Origin: Marinococcus halophilus
GTDB lineage: Bacteria > Bacillota > Bacilli > Bacillales > Marinococcaceae
Length of the DNA: 64,000 bases
Assembly: GCF_002265875.1 (NCBI RefSeq)
Contig: NZ_NPFA01000005.1
Coordinates: forward strand, 124,001 to 188,000
Direction: 5' to 3'
Below the pieces are notes generated by a model. That model was not told the origin of the DNA. It saw nothing but the letters and a program-made list of their open reading frames with translations, and ran no database searches. A program made the position numbers and the translations under genes. Position 1 is the first letter of the stretch; every line of letters starts with the position of its first letter. This document shows positions 50,961 through 60,722 of the stretch, in pieces.

Positions 50961-52241
50961 ATGCTTGACCCTAAACGATTGCGAAATGATTTTGATGCAG
51001 TGAAAGCCCAGCTTTCGAAACGAAATGAAGACATTAGCGAATTAGATTCTTTTGAAGCGCTCGACCGGGAACGCCGGGAACTGATCCAGGAAACAGAAGA
51101 GTTGAAGCAGCGACGTAACACTGTATCTGATGAAATCGCAGCTAAAAAGAAAAACAAAGAAGACGCCGATGAACTTATTACGGAAATGCGGGACGTATCA
51201 GGCAGGGTTAAAAAGCTGGACGAACAGCTACGTGAAAAGGATGAACGTCTGCAGCAGATTCTGCTTTCCATTCCAAATGTTCCACATGAAACAGTACCGG
51301 TCGGAGAGGATGAATCAGATAACGAAGAAGTTAGAGCCTGGGGAGAGCCGCCGGTGTTCGATTTTGCACTGAAGCCGCACTGGGATATCGGCGTCGATTT
51401 AGACATGCTTGATGCCGAACGGGCTGCAAAAGTAACCGGAAGCCGGTTTATGTTTTATAAGGGCGCCGGAGCCCGCCTTGAGCGGGCGCTGATTCAGTTT
51501 ATGATGGACCTGCACAGCGATGAACACGGCTATGAAGAATTGATCCCTCCGTACATGGTCAATCGAAGCAGCATGACCGGCACCGGCCAGCTGCCGAAAT
51601 TCGAGGAAGACGCTTTTCAGATCCAGGAAGAGGATTATTTCCTTGTACCAACAGCAGAAGTGCCTGTTACCAACATGCACCGCGAAGAAATTCTTGCAGG
51701 TAAAGAACTGCCAAAAGCCTATACGGCGTTCAGTGCGTGCTTCCGTTCTGAGGCAGGCTCTGCAGGACGTGATACCCGCGGCCTGATCCGCCAGCACCAG
51801 TTTAATAAAGTGGAGCTTGTACGCTTTACAACACCAGATGAGTCGTATAAAGAGCTTGAAACATTGACCGGTCATGCTGAAAAAGTGCTTCAGCTGCTTG
51901 AGCTGCCATACCGTGTGATGAACATGTGCACTGGAGATTTAGGTTTTACGGCCGCGAAAAAATACGATATCGAAGTATGGCTCCCAAGCTACGAAGATTA
52001 CAAAGAAATTTCTTCCTGCAGTAATTTTGAGGACTTTCAAGCCCGGCGCGCCAATATTCGTTTCAAACGGGACCGCGGGGCGAAAACAGAATTCGTGCAT
52101 ACGCTAAACGGTTCTGGGCTCGCCCTTGGACGTACAGTGGCGGCAATTATGGAAAACCATCAGCAGGAAGACGGTAGCATCAAGATTCCTGAAGTGCTGC
52201 GTGGATATATGGGCAATAAAGCATACATTACAGCGAAATAG
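50961..52241 (+). CDS. serS: Seryl-tRNA synthetase
   Basis: Class II enzyme. N-terminal antiparallel coiled-coil (about residues 25-105) for tRNA-Ser; motif 2 [25 protein letters not shown]; motif 3 [22 protein letters not shown]. 426 residues. ATG at 50961 behind AAGGGGG; read through the T-box. Confidence 0.97.
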   Translation: MLDPKRLRNDFDAVKAQLSKRNEDISELDSFEALDRERRELIQETEELKQRRNTVSDEIAAKKKNKEDADELITEMRDVSGRVKKLDEQLREKDERLQQILLSIPNVPHETVPVGEDESDNEEVRAWGEPPVFDFALKPHWDIGVDLDMLDAERAAKVTGSRFMFYKGAGARLERALIQFMMDLHSDEHGYEELIPPYMVNRSSMTGTGQLPKFEEDAFQIQEEDYFLVPTAEVPVTNMHREEILAGKELPKAYTAFSACFRSEAGSAGRDTRGLIRQHQFNKVELVRFTTPDESYKELETLTGHAEKVLQLLELPYRVMNMCTGDLGFTAAKKYDIEVWLPSYEDYKEISSCSNFEDFQARRANIRFKRDRGAKTEFVHTLNGSGLALGRTVAAIMENHQQEDGSIKIPEVLRGYMGNKAYITAK

Positions 52242-52252
52242 GCAGATTTTAA

Positions 52253-52287
52253 AAAACTCTGGACGCTTTAGGCGGCCAGAGTTTTTC
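52253..52287 (+). terminator. Terminator of serS
   Basis: Ten-bp stem AAAACTCTGG / CCAGAGTTTT (52253-52262 with 52275-52284), then TTC. Confidence 0.85.
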
Positions 52288-52473
52288 ATAGTTATGCAAA
52301 ATAACTTCAAAGAAGCAATTGAAATGAAAGCGCTGACATTGTAGTATGAAAAGTATATTTGGCCTGTTTTCGAATCATAACATCGTTATATAATCTTACA
52401 AAAAAATTCATAAAAATCTTTCACGAATATTGCAATAATAAGAACAATTACTTATAATTACGTTAATCCACCC

Positions 52474-52534
52474 CGGTAATTGTTACGAAATTACTAATGT
52501 TAATTGTTTTATCTCGGTAATTCGTAATAACGAA
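52474..52534. promoter_or_regulatory. Repeats upstream of the Lrp-type gene (candidate operator)
   Basis: CGGTAATT occurs twice, 41 bp apart (52474-52481 and 52515-52522), and an inverted repeat TTCGT-4 nt-ACGAA (52521-52534) overlaps the second. The gap 52288-52579 holds no gene. Spacing by about four helical turns would suit autoregulation by the Lrp octamer. Confidence 0.35.
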
Positions 52535-52579
52535 TACACGGTCATCAAGGTGAGAATGAGACAAAGAGAAGGGATGCCA

Positions 52580-53035
52580 ATGAGCGTTTCATTAGATCAA
52601 GTAGATATGTCGATACTTGGGTATCTGCAGGCAAACGGCAAGGAATCCTACAGTGAAATCGCCCGTTGCCTGGGAGTGAGTGAGGGGACTGTCCGTTCAA
52701 GAATTAACAAAATGCTCCGCTATAACGTCTTTGAATTTATCATACATACCAATCCAAATAAAATTGGCCTTGATGTGCAGACGATTATCGGGCTAAGCAC
52801 AAAGCTTGGAATGCAGGACGAAATTGCGAGTAAGCTGCAGCGTTTTTCCGAAGTGCGGTTTGTCGGTGCTTTCTCCGGCAACCACGATTTAATTTTACAG
52901 GCTTATTTTCGAAATAACGAGGATTTAGTGAATTTTGTTAACAGGGATTTAGCGCAAATTGATGGAATTTTGAACGCTGACGTGAACGTTGAGTTAAAGC
53001 AGTACAAGGATTCCTTTTCTTATTTAACTCCTTAA
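52580..53035 (+). CDS. Lrp/AsnC family transcriptional regulator
   Basis: N-terminal helix-turn-helix (LDQVDMSILGYLQANGKESYSEIARCLGVSEGTVRSRINKML) and a C-terminal effector-binding RAM domain (FSGNHDLILQAYFRNNEDLVNF). 151 residues from the ATG at 52580, behind AGAGAAGGG. The effector is unknown. It stands between serS and the opp operon, so amino-acid or peptide control is plausible; I see no direct evidence. Confidence 0.88.
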   Translation: MSVSLDQVDMSILGYLQANGKESYSEIARCLGVSEGTVRSRINKMLRYNVFEFIIHTNPNKIGLDVQTIIGLSTKLGMQDEIASKLQRFSEVRFVGAFSGNHDLILQAYFRNNEDLVNFVNRDLAQIDGILNADVNVELKQYKDSFSYLTP

Positions 53036-53053
53036 CGGAACAACATTAAAGGT

Positions 53054-53065
53054 GGTGGTACCGCG
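53054..53065 (+). other. Isolated T-box-like core sequence
   Basis: GGTGGTACCGCG is identical to the most conserved part of the T-box antiterminator (AGGGTGGTACCGCG, lacking AG). It follows the Lrp stop by 18 bp. No Stem I or terminator is recognisable, and the next gene is on the other strand. It may be a relic. Confidence 0.4.
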
Positions 53066-53088
53066 AGCGAGGGTAAAGCCGGGAGCAT

Positions 53089-53460
53089 TTAATTTGCTGT
53101 GTAGTACAGAACCAGCAGTAAAAGATCCAGGGCAATAAGCGCCGCAGTCTGAATGAAAAGAACACGGAAAAAAGAGGTCTCGATGACCTCAGAAGGCGGA
53201 AGCCGTTGTTCCCAGCCCTGAGTTGAAGGCCTGGAGGGGGCGAGCCGATGAGCTACTTTTCGAAAGCTGTGAGTAATAGCATCGAAAAATCCTCCGCGCA
53301 TTACAAAAGCTGCAATGAAAACGATTAGATAAAACAGCCCTACATAAAACACATAATTAATCACATTCAGCAGCCCGAATGCCGGAGAAAAAATGAAAAA
53401 CAGCAGGCCGGCAATTATTAAATTAGCGGTGAATACGGAGAGATTCAGTTTCCAATGCAT
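53089..53460 (-). CDS. DUF3899-type membrane protein
   Basis: 123 residues with three membrane helices (about residues 8-30, 35-55, 100-120) and a central basic loop; motif GGFFDAITHSFR and the hydrophobic pattern fit DUF3899. Function unknown. It is divergent from oppA and convergent with the Lrp-type gene. Confidence 0.75.
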   Translation of the reverse strand: MHWKLNLSVFTANLIIAGLLFFIFSPAFGLLNVINYVFYVGLFYLIVFIAAFVMRGGFFDAITHSFRKVAHRLAPSRPSTQGWEQRLPPSEVIETSFFRVLFIQTAALIALDLLLLVLYYTAN

Positions 53461-53631
53461 ATGCGGAACTCCTTCAGGATATTTATAACGCCCATCATTA
53501 TAGCATAAATGCAGGCCGTCGCTGAACGAATCATTTTATTTACGAATAATTGCCCTGTGTACAAAAACATTAGTGCTTTTCGTATAGACAAAACGAATAA
53601 ATTTTCATTTTCGCAAAAAATTAAAAAATTA

Positions 53632-53660
53632 ATGAAAATATTCGCAAAATCTTGTATACT
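53632..53660 (+). promoter_or_regulatory. Candidate oppA promoter with flanking inverted repeat
   Basis: TATACT (53655-53660) with a weak -35 (ATGAAA, 53632-53637) and a 17-bp spacer. It lies in an AT-rich imperfect inverted repeat, CGAATAAATTTTCAT ... ATGAAAATATTCG (about 53594-53644), which may bind a regulator. The CodY-like half AATTTTC is present but the full box is not. Confidence 0.45.
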
Positions 53661-53731
53661 TTGTGAATGCAGAGAAAACAGAAATTTTACACAATAAAGA
53701 CATAAAAGTTTTGGGGAGGTCAACATATCTT

Positions 53732-55432
53732 ATGAAAAAGACAAAATTGACAGTATTAGCTTCTGCATTAATCTCGAGTACAGTACTTGCAGCGTGTTCC
53801 GGCGGCGGGGGCGGAGAGTCCGGCGGAGACGGCGGCAACGGCGGTGGTGATGGAGGCGGCGAAGGCCAGGCAAGCGGCGAGCAGGTTATCAACATCTCGC
53901 AGTCGGGCGATATTCCTTCCATGGACCCTTCACTTACTACAGACCAGTTCGGCATCCAATGGTCGGGGGAAATTTATGAAGGACTTTACCGTCTTGGCGA
54001 GAATGCGGAAATCACTGACGGCGTTGCTACAGGCGACCCGGAAATAAGTGAAGACGGAACGACTTGGACGTTTAATCTTCGGGAAGATTCTACTTGGACA
54101 AACGGAGACCCTGTAACAGCCGAGGATTTCGTTTATTCCTGGCAGCGGGCGGTAGATCCGGAGACAGCTTCTGAGTACGGACCTTATATGATGGGGGGCG
54201 TCATTGAAAACGCTACTGCCATCAGCGAAGGCGAAATGGAGCCGAGTGAACTTGGAGTGGAAGCTGTAGATGAACATACACTGGAAGTTTCTCTTGAAAA
54301 ACAGACGCCATATTTCGAATCTCTGACAACATTCCCGACATTCTATCCTCTAAATGAAGAGTTTGTGGAAGAGCAGGGTGATGATTATGCCTTGAACCCT
54401 GATAATATGCTCACAAACGGACCATTTACAATGGAAGAATGGAACACCGGTGACAGTATGGCATTCGTGAAAAATGAAGACTATTGGGATGCAGATACTG
54501 TACAGCTGGAGGAAATCAACGTACAGGTAGTCAAAGAACCTTCCACAGGCACGAACCTGTACGAAACCGGTGAATTGGACCGCACGGAGCTGACTGCGGA
54601 ATTTGTGGATGAGTACAGCACGAACCAGGACTACCGTGCAGTAGAACAGCCAACTTCCTGGTACGTTAAAATGAACCAGGAAAATGAAATTCTTGCGAAC
54701 GAAAATACTCGTAAAGCCATCCAGATGGCCGTGAACAAAGAAGACTTAACAAATACTATCTTAAACAACGGCTCCATGCCTCTGGGCGGCCTGATGCCGG
54801 GCAACTTCGTTTTCAGCCCTGAAGGAGAAGAAGATTTCCGCGAAGTAAACGGCAACCTCTCAGCAACTGACAAAGAGCAGGCGCAGGAGCTTTGGGAGCA
54901 GGGTCTTGAAGAAATTGGCGCCGATAGCGCAGAGCTAGGTTACCTCACAGGTGATACTGAATCAGCTCAAAACATTAGTGCATATCTCAAGGAACAGTTA
55001 GAGGGCACTCTGGACGGGTTAACTGTGAACGTGCAGCAGGTGCCGTTTCAGGAGCGTCTCGATCGTGACACTAACATGGATTATGACCTGTTAATGTCCG
55101 GCTGGGGTCCTGACTATGTGGACCCGAACACATTCATGAACCTGTTTGTTACAGATAGCGGCAATAACCACACTGGTTATTCCAGTGAAGAATACGATTC
55201 CTTGATTGAAGAAGCAAACAACGAGTTAGCTGACCAGCCGCAGGAGCGTTGGGACAACTTCCTCGAAGCAGAAAAGCTTCTGATTGAAGAAGACGCAGTA
55301 ATTGCTCCAATGTACCAGGAAGCCCAGGCTTATCTCTGGAACCCGGAACTGCAGGGAGTTATCGTTAACGCTGCGGGGCCTGATTTTGAATACAAGTGGG
55401 CTTACGTCAACGAAGATGCTACAGAGGAATAA
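53732..55432 (+). CDS. oppA: Oligopeptide ABC transporter substrate-binding lipoprotein OppA
   Basis: Signal peptide with lipobox LAAC, then a Gly-rich acidic linker and the SBP-5 fold (PSMDPSLTTDQFGIQWSGEIYEGLYR, NPDNMLTNGPFTMEEW, MSGWGPDYVDPNTFMNLF). 566 residues. Start ATG at 53732 behind GGGGAGG, although the frame opens at 53663. Strongly acidic overall. First gene of an oppABCDF operon. Confidence 0.93.
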   Translation: MKKTKLTVLASALISSTVLAACSGGGGGESGGDGGNGGGDGGGEGQASGEQVINISQSGDIPSMDPSLTTDQFGIQWSGEIYEGLYRLGENAEITDGVATGDPEISEDGTTWTFNLREDSTWTNGDPVTAEDFVYSWQRAVDPETASEYGPYMMGGVIENATAISEGEMEPSELGVEAVDEHTLEVSLEKQTPYFESLTTFPTFYPLNEEFVEEQGDDYALNPDNMLTNGPFTMEEWNTGDSMAFVKNEDYWDADTVQLEEINVQVVKEPSTGTNLYETGELDRTELTAEFVDEYSTNQDYRAVEQPTSWYVKMNQENEILANENTRKAIQMAVNKEDLTNTILNNGSMPLGGLMPGNFVFSPEGEEDFREVNGNLSATDKEQAQELWEQGLEEIGADSAELGYLTGDTESAQNISAYLKEQLEGTLDGLTVNVQQVPFQERLDRDTNMDYDLLMSGWGPDYVDPNTFMNLFVTDSGNNHTGYSSEEYDSLIEEANNELADQPQERWDNFLEAEKLLIEEDAVIAPMYQEAQAYLWNPELQGVIVNAAGPDFEYKWAYVNEDATEE

Positions 55433-55572
55433 AAACTAAATAAAATAATATTTTCAGGGGGCAAGAGAGTATATCCATAATAATTGGCTTATGCTCTCTT
55501 TTCCCTTGTTTCCTAAACTTAAAGGATTCACAACATGACTAACACCACGACATTTACAAGGAGGAAAAATGT

Positions 55573-56499
55573 ATGGCACGTTATATTGCCACCAGAATCG
55601 TATACATGGCGATTACTTTATTTATTATCGCCAGTGTTACATTCTTTTTAATGAAATTGATGCCCGGCACGCCTTTGAGCTCGGCTGATCGTTTGTCAGA
55701 ATCCCAACAGCAGATTGTGCTGGAACAGTACGGCCTGGATAAACCGGTGCCGCTTCAGTATGTGGACTATATGCTGGGGCTTGTGCAGGGAAACCTTGGT
55801 ATCTCCTTTCAGTTTGACAATCGGGAAGTAACCGAAATCCTTGGAAACCGGATCGGCCCTTCTCTACAGCTGGGCATTCAAGCGCTTTTCATTGGCTCGA
55901 TTTTAGGAGCTCTTTTAGGGCTAGTCGCGGCTATTTTTCATAACGGTATTTTAGACTTTGGCTCTACGCTGCTTGCGGTTATCGGGACTTCGATTCCGTC
56001 CTTTATTTTTGCGGGGCTGCTCCAATATTTTCTGGGCGTGCAATGGCAGTTGTTCCCGGTTGCTACTTGGGGAACGTTCGCTCATACAATAATGCCGACA
56101 ATTGCGCTACTTATATTTCCGATGGCTATTTGCGCGAGGTTTATGCGTACAGAAATGCTGGAGGTATTAAACAAAGATTATATCACTACAGCAAGAGCTA
56201 AAGGCGTCGGCTGGACAGCAGTTATTTTCAAGCACGGACTGCGCAATGCCCTGATTCCTTTGATTACGATTCTGGGGCCGCTTGCAGTAAGTCTTTTAAC
56301 AGGAACTCTTGTTATCGAACAGATCTTTGCAGTACCGGGGATCGGGGAGCAGTTTGTCACCGCCGTAACGACGAACGATTACCCAATGATCATGGGAACG
56401 ACCCTGTTTTTCAGCTTCTTATTTGTTCTGATTATTCTAATCATCGATATTCTTTATGGCATCATTGATCCGAGAATCCGCCTGGATGGAGGGAAGTAG
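55573..56499 (+). CDS. oppB: Oligopeptide ABC transporter permease OppB
   Basis: 308 residues, six membrane helices, with the permease coupling motif EMLEVLNKDYITTARAKGVGWTAVIFKHGLRNALIPLI. ATG at 55573 behind AAGGAGG, 140 bp after oppA. Confidence 0.94.
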   Translation: MARYIATRIVYMAITLFIIASVTFFLMKLMPGTPLSSADRLSESQQQIVLEQYGLDKPVPLQYVDYMLGLVQGNLGISFQFDNREVTEILGNRIGPSLQLGIQALFIGSILGALLGLVAAIFHNGILDFGSTLLAVIGTSIPSFIFAGLLQYFLGVQWQLFPVATWGTFAHTIMPTIALLIFPMAICARFMRTEMLEVLNKDYITTARAKGVGWTAVIFKHGLRNALIPLITILGPLAVSLLTGTLVIEQIFAVPGIGEQFVTAVTTNDYPMIMGTTLFFSFLFVLIILIIDILYGIIDPRIRLDGGK

Positions 56500-56504
56500 A
56501 AGTT

Positions 56505-57662
56505 ATGCAGCACGAAAACGAGAAAGAAAGAAAATACGACAAAGAACTATTCTCTCCAGCTGATGTACGGGAAGAGGACATGGAGCAAATTAACCGTCCG
56601 AGCCGGACGTTTTGGCAGGATGCCTTCCGGGCGCTGCGTAAAAACGTGGCAGCGATGATTTCTTTAATAGCATTATTACTTATTGTGTTTTTTGCTATCT
56701 TTGGCCCGATGATGAATGAATATACGCCGAGAGAGCAGGACTTATCACGGTCAAATTTACCGCCAAAAGTTCCTGTGCTTGAAAATATCGGCTGGCTGGG
56801 TATGGACGGCCAGGAAACATATGTTTTTGAAAATATTACAGCGGAGCAGGCCCAAACAAACGCAGAAAGCCGGTTCGGCAACGAAGATTATGTTCAATAT
56901 GAAACGTTAAGCGAAGGCGATGGCTCTGTAGGCTCTGCCCAGGTGCAGGTCAACGTGGACAGTTACGCGGCAGCCGGAGTAGAAGAAACCAACTTTTGGT
57001 TCGGAACGGACCGGCTGGGAAGAGACCAGTGGACAAGAACGTGGGACGGCACGAGAGTTTCCCTTTTCATTGCTCTCATTGCCACGCTGCTTGACTTATT
57101 TATCGGTGTCGCCTACGGCGGTATTTCCGGCTTCTTTGGCGGTAAAACGGATAACATTTTACAGCGTCTGTTAGAAATACTTTCCGGTATACCGAACCTT
57201 GTCATTTTAATTCTTATGATTGTTGTCCTTGACCCGGGGATTCTCTCCATATCGCTTGCGATTGCGATTACTGGCTGGATCGGTATGTCGCGTATTGTCC
57301 GGGGAGAAATCTTAAAGCTGAAAAACGAAGAATTTGTGCTGGCTTCCCAAACGCTTGGACTGTCAAATTCAAAAGTAATCACTAAGCACCTTGTACCGAA
57401 TACTATGGGCTTAATTATCATTAACACGATGTTTACGATTCCAAATGCGATTTTCTTTGAAGCTTTTCTGAGCTTTATTGGTCTGGGGCTGCAGCCTCCG
57501 AACGCTTCGCTCGGGGTGCTGATTGATAACGGCTTTGATGCCCTGCAGACAACCCCGCACGTATTAATATTCCCGGCCGTTGTGCTGTCAGTGTTAATGA
57601 TTGCCTTTAACATTCTGGCTGACGGTATGCGTGATGCGTTTGATCCGAAGATGCGCGATTAG
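56505..57662 (+). CDS. oppC: Oligopeptide ABC transporter permease OppC
   Basis: 385 residues. A cytosolic N-terminal segment, first helix (about 50-70), a large extracytoplasmic insert (about 75-170) typical of long Bacillus OppC proteins, then five helices with coupling motif EEFVLASQTLGLSNSKVITKHLVPN. It starts 5 bp after oppB. Confidence 0.94.
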   Translation: MQHENEKERKYDKELFSPADVREEDMEQINRPSRTFWQDAFRALRKNVAAMISLIALLLIVFFAIFGPMMNEYTPREQDLSRSNLPPKVPVLENIGWLGMDGQETYVFENITAEQAQTNAESRFGNEDYVQYETLSEGDGSVGSAQVQVNVDSYAAAGVEETNFWFGTDRLGRDQWTRTWDGTRVSLFIALIATLLDLFIGVAYGGISGFFGGKTDNILQRLLEILSGIPNLVILILMIVVLDPGILSISLAIAITGWIGMSRIVRGEILKLKNEEFVLASQTLGLSNSKVITKHLVPNTMGLIIINTMFTIPNAIFFEAFLSFIGLGLQPPNASLGVLIDNGFDALQTTPHVLIFPAVVLSVLMIAFNILADGMRDAFDPKMRD

Positions 57663-57680
57663 AATGTGGGAGGAACGAAC

Positions 57681-58733
57681 ATGAGTAACGAAACCATTTT
57701 AGATGTAAAAAATTTAAGTGTTTCCTTTAAAACGCCAAACGGCGAAGTGCAGGCTGTAAGAGACGTCAGCTTTTCAGTTGGAAAAGGGGAAACCCTGGCA
57801 ATCGTAGGCGAGTCCGGATCGGGCAAATCGGTAACGACAAAGGCGCTGATGGGCCTGCTTCCGGCACCGAAAGGGTATATTAAAAACGGCAATATTCTAT
57901 ACGGGAATGAGGATTTTGCCAAGCTGAGCGATAAGCAGATGACTAAATACCGCGGCAAGGATTTTGCGATGATTTTTCAGGATCCGATGACCTCCCTCAA
58001 TCCGACGATGAAAGTAGGAACGCAGGTGATGGAAGGGCTGCGGATGCACCGGGGCATGAATAAAGAGGAAGCGAAAAAGGAAGCAGTACGGCTTCTGGAG
58101 CTGGTGCGCATCCCCGATGCAGAGGCAAGAATGAATCAGTACCCGCACCAGTTTTCGGGGGGCATGCGCCAACGGGTGGTCATTGCCATCGCGCTCGCCT
58201 GCGACCCGAAAGTATTGATTGCAGATGAGCCGACAACAGCGCTTGACGTAACAATCCAGGCGCAGATTCTGGATATTATGAAAGATATTCAGGAGGAATT
58301 TGAAACCTCGATTATTTTCATTACGCACGACCTGGGCGTTGTGGCAAATGTAGCGGACCGGGTCGCGGTCATGTATGCCGGTAAGATTGTAGAAATCGGC
58401 TCTGTGGACGAGCTTTTTTACAACCCGAAGCATCCTTACACCTGGGGCCTCCTTGGTTCCATGCCGACGGTGGACCAGCGGGAGGAAGAATTATTTGCCA
58501 TCCCGGGAACGCCGCCGGATCTGCTTCATCCGCCAAAGGGCGATGCTTTCGCCCCCCGGAACCGGTACGCGTTAAAAATTGATTACGAAGAGCAGCCGCC
58601 AATGTTTCAGGTATCCGACACGCACTATGCAGCGACATGGCTGCTGCATGAAAACTCACCGGATGTACAACCACCCGCCTCAGTACAGCAGCGCATTGAT
58701 GAGATGAACGGGAAATGGGAGGCAGGAAAGTAG
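57681..58733 (+). CDS. oppD: Oligopeptide ABC transporter ATP-binding protein OppD
   Basis: ATPase subunit. Walker [11 protein letters not shown], signature FSGGMRQRV, Walker [13 protein letters not shown] and the C-terminal oligopeptide extension ([17 protein letters not shown]). Start ATG at 57681 behind GGGAGGAAC, rather than the in-frame earlier codon. 350 residues. Confidence 0.95.
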   Translation: MSNETILDVKNLSVSFKTPNGEVQAVRDVSFSVGKGETLAIVGESGSGKSVTTKALMGLLPAPKGYIKNGNILYGNEDFAKLSDKQMTKYRGKDFAMIFQDPMTSLNPTMKVGTQVMEGLRMHRGMNKEEAKKEAVRLLELVRIPDAEARMNQYPHQFSGGMRQRVVIAIALACDPKVLIADEPTTALDVTIQAQILDIMKDIQEEFETSIIFITHDLGVVANVADRVAVMYAGKIVEIGSVDELFYNPKHPYTWGLLGSMPTVDQREEELFAIPGTPPDLLHPPKGDAFAPRNRYALKIDYEEQPPMFQVSDTHYAATWLLHENSPDVQPPASVQQRIDEMNGKWEAGK

Positions 58734-58735
58734 AT

Positions 58736-59668
58736 ATGAGTGATGAGAAATTATTGGAAATCAAAAACCTGAGTCAGCACTTTAAAACAGGTAGAAAAAG
58801 TGTCGTACGGGCAGTAGACGGCTTGAATTTTGATATATACAAAGGGGAAACGTTCGGGCTGGTAGGAGAGTCGGGCTGCGGAAAGTCAACGACTGGACGC
58901 TCGATTATCCGCCTGTACGAAGCGACAAGCGGCGAGGTTTTGTTCAAGGGAGAAAACGTTCAGGGCAAGAAATCCAAGAAAGAGCTGAAGAAGTTTAACC
59001 GCCAGATGCAGATGATTTTCCAGGATCCATATTCATCGCTGAACCCGCGGATGAAGGTCATTGATATTATTGCGGAGGGCATCGATATTCACGGCCTGGC
59101 AAAGGATAAAGAAGAGCGTCGCCAGCGCGTATATGAACTGTTGGAGACGGTCGGGCTAAGCCGGGAGCACGCAGAGCGCTACCCGCACGAATTCAGCGGA
59201 GGCCAGCGCCAGCGGATCGGGATTGCACGTGCCCTGGCTGTGAAGCCGGAATTTATTATCGCTGATGAGCCGATTTCAGCTCTCGACGTGTCGATTCAGG
59301 CCCAGGTCGTCAACTTAATGAAAAAGCTCCAGCGGGAAGAAGAGTTAACGTATTTGTTTATTGCTCATGACCTATCTATGGTGAAATATATCAGCGACCG
59401 TATTGGCGTAATGTATTTTGGCCGTCTTGTAGAGCTTGCTTCGAGTGAAGAGCTTTACAAAAATCCGCTGCATCCATATACGAAATCACTTTTATCTGCG
59501 ATTCCCCAGCCTGACCCGGTCCACGAACGCACGAGACGCCGGCTGGCTTATAACCCGGAAGATCATGACCAGAGCGAAGAGCCTGAATTTCGGGAAGTAT
59601 CAAAGGATCATTACGTGCTGTGCACAAGCCAGGAATTTGAGGAGATGCAGCAGCAGGCTCCGGTATAA
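58736..59668 (+). CDS. oppF: Oligopeptide ABC transporter ATP-binding protein OppF
   Basis: Second ATPase. Walker [13 protein letters not shown], signature [11 protein letters not shown], Walker [14 protein letters not shown], and the C-terminal HYVLCTSQ end. Start ATG at 58736, 3 bp after the oppD stop, with GGGAGGCAGG as ribosome site. 310 residues. Confidence 0.95.
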   Translation: MSDEKLLEIKNLSQHFKTGRKSVVRAVDGLNFDIYKGETFGLVGESGCGKSTTGRSIIRLYEATSGEVLFKGENVQGKKSKKELKKFNRQMQMIFQDPYSSLNPRMKVIDIIAEGIDIHGLAKDKEERRQRVYELLETVGLSREHAERYPHEFSGGQRQRIGIARALAVKPEFIIADEPISALDVSIQAQVVNLMKKLQREEELTYLFIAHDLSMVKYISDRIGVMYFGRLVELASSEELYKNPLHPYTKSLLSAIPQPDPVHERTRRRLAYNPEDHDQSEEPEFREVSKDHYVLCTSQEFEEMQQQAPV

Positions 59669-59675
59669 ACGGAAG

Positions 59676-59712
59676 TCCCCGTTCCCAAACTCATCAAGGA
59701 ACGGGGAATTTT
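59676..59712 (+). terminator. Terminator of the opp operon
   Basis: Ten-bp stem TCCCCGTTCC / GGAACGGGGA (59676-59685 with 59698-59707), followed by TTTTTC after AA. Confidence 0.85.
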
Positions 59713-59726
59713 TCTTTCAATATGGG

Positions 59727-59755
59727 TTGATCAACGGGTAGGGCTGTGCTATGAT
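59727..59755 (+). promoter_or_regulatory. Promoter of tRNA-Ser
   Basis: TTGATC (59727-59732), 17-bp spacer, TATGAT (59750-59755), about 39 bp ahead of the tRNA. Confidence 0.65.
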
Positions 59756-59793
59756 TATCGTTGTCAGTCACCAAGCTACATATTTTTCAGCAC

Positions 59794-59886
59794 GGAGGAG
59801 TACCCAAGTCTGGCTGAAGGGAGCGGTCTTGAAAACCGCCAGGGGCTTTGCGGCCCGCGGGGGTTCGAATCCCTCCTCCTCCGCCA
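59794..59886 (+). tRNA. trnS-Ser: tRNA-Ser (TGA)
   Basis: 93 nt with a long class II variable arm and encoded CCA; acceptor GGAGGAG/CTCCTCC, anticodon loop CTTGAAA with TGA, T-arm GGGGGTTCGAATCCCTC, discriminator G. A tRNA-Ser at this place near tadA and SRP RNA is known in Bacillus. Confidence 0.97.
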
Positions 59887-59902
59887 TTAATTTACCAGCG
59901 AT

Positions 59903-59928
59903 AACTGCCCCAGACGGCAGTTTTTTTT
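59903..59928 (+). terminator. Terminator of tRNA-Ser
   Basis: Stem AACTGCC (59903-59909) / GGCAGTT (59916-59922), followed by a run of T. Confidence 0.9.
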
Positions 59929-59969
59929 AACGCCACTATCCGTTACGAGGGAAAAGAGGGCAGATGGCA

Positions 59970-60455
59970 ATGGATCTACATACATATTGGATGCAGGAAG
60001 CCATCCGGGAAGCAAAACAAGCAGAAGCAGCAGGAGAAGTGCCAATTGGCGCGGTCATTGTTTATCAAAATGAAGTGATCGGGCGGGGAAGAAATCGTCG
60101 GGAGGAAGATCAGCAGGCGTCCGCTCATGCTGAGATGATTGCCATCCAGGAAGCCTGTACGTTTTTAAACAGCTGGCGGCTTGAAGAATGCACACTTTAC
60201 GTCACGCTTGAGCCCTGTCCGATGTGCGCGGGAGCTATTGTGCAGGCCCGGGTGCCCTCCGTTGTTTTTGGAGCACATGACCCAAAGGCAGGCTGTGCCG
60301 GGACGTTGATGAACCTTCTTCAGGAGGAGCGCTTTAATCATCGCTGTGACGTTACTGCTGAAGTTGAAAGATCCGCTTGTGCTGATCTCCTCATTTCATT
60401 TTTCCGCCAAATGAGAGATCAGAAAAAGAATAGAAAGAAAGAAAACGGGGAATAG
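59970..60455 (+). CDS. tadA: tRNA-specific adenosine deaminase
   Basis: Converts wobble A34 to inosine in tRNA-Arg(ACG). Zinc site HAEMIAIQEA and PCPMCAGAIVQA; GEVPIGAVIV at the N-terminus. I prefer the ATG at 59970, because AGAGGG is too close to the first ATG at 59964. About 161 residues. Confidence 0.95.
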   Translation: MDLHTYWMQEAIREAKQAEAAGEVPIGAVIVYQNEVIGRGRNRREEDQQASAHAEMIAIQEACTFLNSWRLEECTLYVTLEPCPMCAGAIVQARVPSVVFGAHDPKAGCAGTLMNLLQEERFNHRCDVTAEVERSACADLLISFFRQMRDQKKNRKKENGE

Positions 60456-60541
60456 CTCTACAATCGTTTAATTCTATTTGGAATATAGAAGCGTACCGTG
60501 CTATATTTAACAGGATTATTGAATAAACAGGGGGTTTTCCA

Positions 60542-60712
60542 GTGCGTTCAAATCAATTTACCGTGGAAACGGCACAGAAGTTGTCTGAAAAGCTGAATGT
60601 CCCGGCTGAACAAATTATGCATACGCCGCCTCATCTGATTAAAGAAAAAATCGCTGAGTGGGAAGAAAAAGAAGCAGGTAAAAGCCCGCACAAATCTATG
60701 TCTGCCGATTGA
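60542..60712 (+). CDS. Small hypothetical protein, 56 residues
   Basis: Not recognised. GTG start at 60542 behind AGGGGG, 8 bp spacing, then 56 codons to TGA. The product begins MRSNQFTVETAQKLSEKL and is mostly alpha-helical and charged (HLIKEKIAEWEEKEAG); the helical TAQKLSEKLNVPAEQIMHTPP part looks like a small helix-turn-helix or regulatory peptide, but no family is assigned. It lies between tadA and the SRP RNA promoter. Probably real on frame and ribosome site. Confidence 0.6.
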   Translation: MRSNQFTVETAQKLSEKLNVPAEQIMHTPPHLIKEKIAEWEEKEAGKSPHKSMSAD

Positions 60713-60722
60713 ATCTCATCGG

